Origin: DASWHK01 sp036398215
GTDB lineage: Bacteria; Acidobacteriota; UBA890
DNA length: 16,775 bases
Direction: 5' to 3'
Assembly: GCA_036398215.1 (NCBI GenBank)
Contig: DASWHK010000176.1
Location: forward strand, 1-16,775
A model generated the notes under the pieces. That model was not told where the DNA came from. It searched no databases and was given only the letters and a program-made list of their open reading frames with translations. Below, piece by piece: positions 14,546-16,775 of this stretch (position 1 is the stretch's first letter; each line of letters begins with the position of its first letter). A program made the position numbers and the translations under genes.

Positions 14546-15774
14546 AGCGCCTGATCGCTTGGTTGGAAAACCACGTCCGGCAGGGAATATCGGGGCTCGA
14601 TCACGGCCCGGATCAGGGCTTCGGGATCGTCGCGCGGGCGCAGCGCGCGCAACTGGGCGCGATGACGCCGGTACTCCAGAGGCCGGTCGATCCAGGTCGC
14701 GAGGATCCGCCCGAGCTGTGCGGTCGACCGCATCTCGACGGCGATGCCGCGCGCCCGGAAATAGCGCAGGGTGCAGTGCTCCTGCGGCATGGCGCCGCCG
14801 ATGCGGTTGAAGACGATGGGGCAGCCAAGGCGCAGCGCCTCCGCGCAGGTGGTCGTCCCCGGGCGCGTGACGACTGCCGAGGCGACCTGGAGCAGACGGT
14901 GCATGTCCTCGCTGAACGGCAGGATAGCCAAGGCGAGCGCGCGATGGCGCCGCCGCCAGGTTTCGAGACGCGCCCGCGCCGGCCCGGACTTCCCGCAAAG
15001 AGCGATCACCTGAAGTCGCTCCGCAGGCGCCAAGAGCTGACGGACCAGGGTGGCGTGGTTCTGCGCGCTCGCCCCGCCCGTCGCGAGGAGCACGGTGAAG
15101 CGGTCGGGCTCGAGTCCCAGCTCGTCCTTGAGATAGGACGCCCTTTCCAGCGCCTCCATCGGCGGCTGGTAGAAGGCCGGCATCAAAAGTTGACCCAGGC
15201 ACCGCCCCTTGCGCGCGGGCAGGCCCAGATCCCGGGCGGCGCTGAGGGCCTCCTCGGTGCGCCCGAGGAAAAGATCGGCCTCGGGCGCGACCCAGTGCCG
15301 GCTGAAGCCGTAGCCGCCGCTGAATTCCCCGCAGTAGGTGACGCAGCGGACCGCTCGGCCGAGGCGCCGCTTGGCGTGCGCGAAGTGGCCCCGGTTGAGC
15401 ATGCTGTGGACGCTCACGATGACGTCTGGGCGAAACTCGCGCAGCAACGCATCGTAGTACGCAGCGCCGACCCGCACCTCGGCCCCCTGCAGCGCTCCGA
15501 AGGCCTCGCCCAGGTTGTAGTAGAGGTGATGGAACCAGGGTGCGTGGCGCTGGATGGCGTTGTAGAACGCGACGCCGCGCGCGTTCCAGGGGCTCGCGTT
15601 CTCCAGGGCGTGTTCGATGCGCACCTCGACGGCCGAGCCGTAGAGGTGCGCGACCCACTGGCGGAAGGCCTCGGCCCGCGCGTCGTGCCCCCCACCGGTG
15701 CCGGAGGTGAGCGCCAGGACCCTGAGCGCGCGCCAGCCTTCCCGGCTCCGAAGTCCGACGCCGCGCGGGCTCAC
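14542..15774 (-). CDS. Glycosyltransferase, MGDG synthase/MurG-like (GT28)
   Basis: The 410-residue protein opens with VLALTSGTGGGHDARAEAF (from residue 19), the signature of MGDG synthase and processive diacylglycerol glucosyltransferases, which holds the glycine-rich N-terminal loop. The C-terminal nucleotide-sugar domain shows LLATGGASAQNH, LPFSEDMHRLLQVASAVVTR, and the donor-binding PGTTTCAEALRLGCPIVFNRI followed by GGAMPQEHC. These enzymes add sugar from UDP-galactose or UDP-glucose to diacylglycerol at the inner membrane; here the acceptor could be a lipid anchor for the capsule. The GTG start (15774) overlaps the upstream gene's stop as GTGA, and its own stop overlaps the start of the next gene in the same way, so the three are translationally coupled. 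Length is normal for the family. Sugar specificity cannot be read. Confidence 0.85.
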   Translation of the reverse strand: MSPRGVGLRSREGWRALRVLALTSGTGGGHDARAEAFRQWVAHLYGSAVEVRIEHALENASPWNARGVAFYNAIQRHAPWFHHLYYNLGEAFGALQGAEVRVGAAYYDALLREFRPDVIVSVHSMLNRGHFAHAKRRLGRAVRCVTYCGEFSGGYGFSRHWVAPEADLFLGRTEEALSAARDLGLPARKGRCLGQLLMPAFYQPPMEALERASYLKDELGLEPDRFTVLLATGGASAQNHATLVRQLLAPAERLQVIALCGKSGPARARLETWRRRHRALALAILPFSEDMHRLLQVASAVVTRPGTTTCAEALRLGCPIVFNRIGGAMPQEHCTLRYFRARGIAVEMRSTAQLGRILATWIDRPLEYRRHRAQLRALRPRDDPEALIRAVIEPRYSLPDVVFQPSDQAL

Positions 15775-16775
15775 GGGCCGGTCTCCAGGTAAGGATTGAG
15801 CCGGGCATGGAAGAAGCGCAGCGTCTCCAACGTTCGCTCGGCTTGGCGCTCGCCGGCGCAGTGCTCGGCGGCGAAGCGGCGCGCCTGCCGGCCGAGGCGC
15901 CGACGCAGCTCCGGAAGGCGGTAGAGCGCGCCGAGCACCTCCGTGAACCGCTGGCCGTCGTCGCGGCCGACGAGGTAGCCCGTTTCTCCGTCGCGCATGC
16001 CCTCGCGCACACCGCGATAGTCGGTGGCGACCACCGGCAGGCCCAAGCTCTGGGCCTCGACCAGGAAGTTCGGCAGCGAATCCTCGATCGAGGCCGACAC
16101 GGCCACGTCGGCCGCAGCGTACCAGGCATAGGGGTCGGCATGATACCCCATCAGGCGCACCCGTCCGGCGTCCAGCAGGTACCCGGCCTGTCGCGAGCAG
16201 CGGCGCCATTCCCGGCCGTCGCCGACCAGCCAGAGCTGACAGTCCCACTCGGGGTCGAGCGCGGAGAACAGCTCGATCAGATGGGCCTGGCGCTTGCCGC
16301 GCCGGAAGTTCGCGACATTGAGGAAGACCACGGTCGAGGACGGCACCGCCAGGCGCCGCCGCAGCTCGACCCGCGCGGCCGCACGGCGCTTGCCGTTCCA
16401 GGCGTGGGCCAGGCCGTTCGGCACCACGGCGATCTTGGCCGGGTCGAGGCCGCGGGCGATCAGTTCGTCGCGCCACCAGGCCGTATTGGTGAGCACGCCC
16501 GAGACCAGCCGGAACGACCAGAGATTGTGCGCCGGCAGCGCCTTGCCGGTGCGCACGGTGCCCACCACCGCGACGTCGGGATAGCGCAGCTGGACGAGAC
16601 CGGCATAGGCGTTGGCCATGCGGCCCATGCACAGAACGATGTCCGGCGCCGTCTCCCGGATGGCGCGAAAGAGGCCAGGCGCCAGCCAGTTGAGCCCGGT
16701 ATCGCGGGCCTGCAGGGCGCGATGCAACACGCTCTCCGGCACTTCGCCCGCCAGCGCGCCGCCCGGCCGGAAAGC
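15771..16775 (-). CDS. Glycosyltransferase family 4 protein, 5' end outside the window
   Basis: The visible 334 residues include the C-terminal Rossmann domain of a GT4 retaining transferase: VVFLNVANFRRGKRQAHLIE, LWLVGDGREWRR, VSASIEDSLPNFLVEAQSLG and VVATDYRGVREGMRDGETGYLVG. The family E-x7-E motif appears as D-x7-E in DSLPNFLVE. Upstream, APDIVLCMGRMANAYAGL matches the end of the N-terminal acceptor-binding domain. The frame stays open to base 16775, so the start lies beyond the window; the GTG at 16742 is a possible but unlikely start because it would leave too short an N-terminal domain. The TGA overlaps the GTG of the next gene. It probably adds a sugar in the same surface glycan pathway. 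Confidence 0.85.
   Translation of the reverse strand, partial: AFRPGGALAGEVPESVLHRALQARDTGLNWLAPGLFRAIRETAPDIVLCMGRMANAYAGLVQLRYPDVAVVGTVRTGKALPAHNLWSFRLVSGVLTNTAWWRDELIARGLDPAKIAVVPNGLAHAWNGKRRAAARVELRRRLAVPSSTVVFLNVANFRRGKRQAHLIELFSALDPEWDCQLWLVGDGREWRRCSRQAGYLLDAGRVRLMGYHADPYAWYAAADVAVSASIEDSLPNFLVEAQSLGLPVVATDYRGVREGMRDGETGYLVGRDDGQRFTEVLGALYRLPELRRRLGRQARRFAAEHCAGERQAERTLETLRFFHARLNPYLETGP

Noticed and set aside
14546..16141. N-terminal extension that would give the two-domain glycosyltransferase about 1189 residues
   Set aside because: The extra part lies out of frame across the GT28 and GT4 genes and has no recognisable domain. The GTG at 14545 gives an exact GTGA overlap and a sensible protein.

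Overview
The window is a GC-rich stretch (by eye about two thirds G+C, strongly biased third codon positions) whose gene content points to an alphaproteobacterium, probably Rhodospirillales-like. Evidence for this is an MttB-superfamily methyltransferase beside a sarcosine-oxidase-like flavoprotein, a cobalt-type nitrile hydratase, an NDUFA9-like Rossmann protein, an MsrP-type molybdoenzyme and a remnant of a hopanoid-type epimerase. The lineage is inferred, since there is no rRNA or other marker here.

Region 1 (1-4182): an IS5-family element (425-1273, CTAG on both sides, transposase made by a -1 frameshift) sits exactly between two inverted copies of the 5' end of an mttB-like gene. The left copy (1-411, minus) runs off the window and differs from the right copy at 7 of 411 bases. 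The right copy (1287-2828) is complete and is followed by an FAD oxidoreductase, which together suggest a methylamine or betaine demethylation module.

Region 2 (4183-8327): a bifunctional mannose-1-phosphate guanylyltransferase/mannose-6-phosphate isomerase (GDP-mannose supply) converges on a minus-strand block of an NDUFA9-like NAD(P)-binding protein and the nitrile hydratase alpha and beta genes. The beta gene starts inside the alpha stop (GTGA), and good sigma70-like promoters precede the NDUFA9-like gene and nthA.

Region 3 (8328-12288): plus-strand genes for a divergent EF-G paralogue with altered GTPase motifs, an MsrP-like periplasmic methionine sulfoxide reductase catalytic subunit, and two small uncharacterised proteins.

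Region 4 (12289-16775): a truncated hpnA-like 5' remnant, then three minus-strand glycosyltransferase genes joined by GTGA overlaps: a GT4 enzyme (cut by the window end), an MGDG-synthase/MurG-like GT28 enzyme, and a 657-residue two-domain protein joining a DXD glycosyltransferase-like domain to a capsule-synthesis (KpsC/LpsZ-like) domain. They probably build a surface glycolipid or capsule, and the GDP-mannose enzyme may feed the same or another surface pathway.

The strongest candidates for something new are the IS-centred inverted mttB duplication, the EF-G paralogue with a substituted catalytic histidine, and the fused glycosyltransferase in its three-gene operon. I found no CRISPR array, tRNA, rRNA or phage genes.
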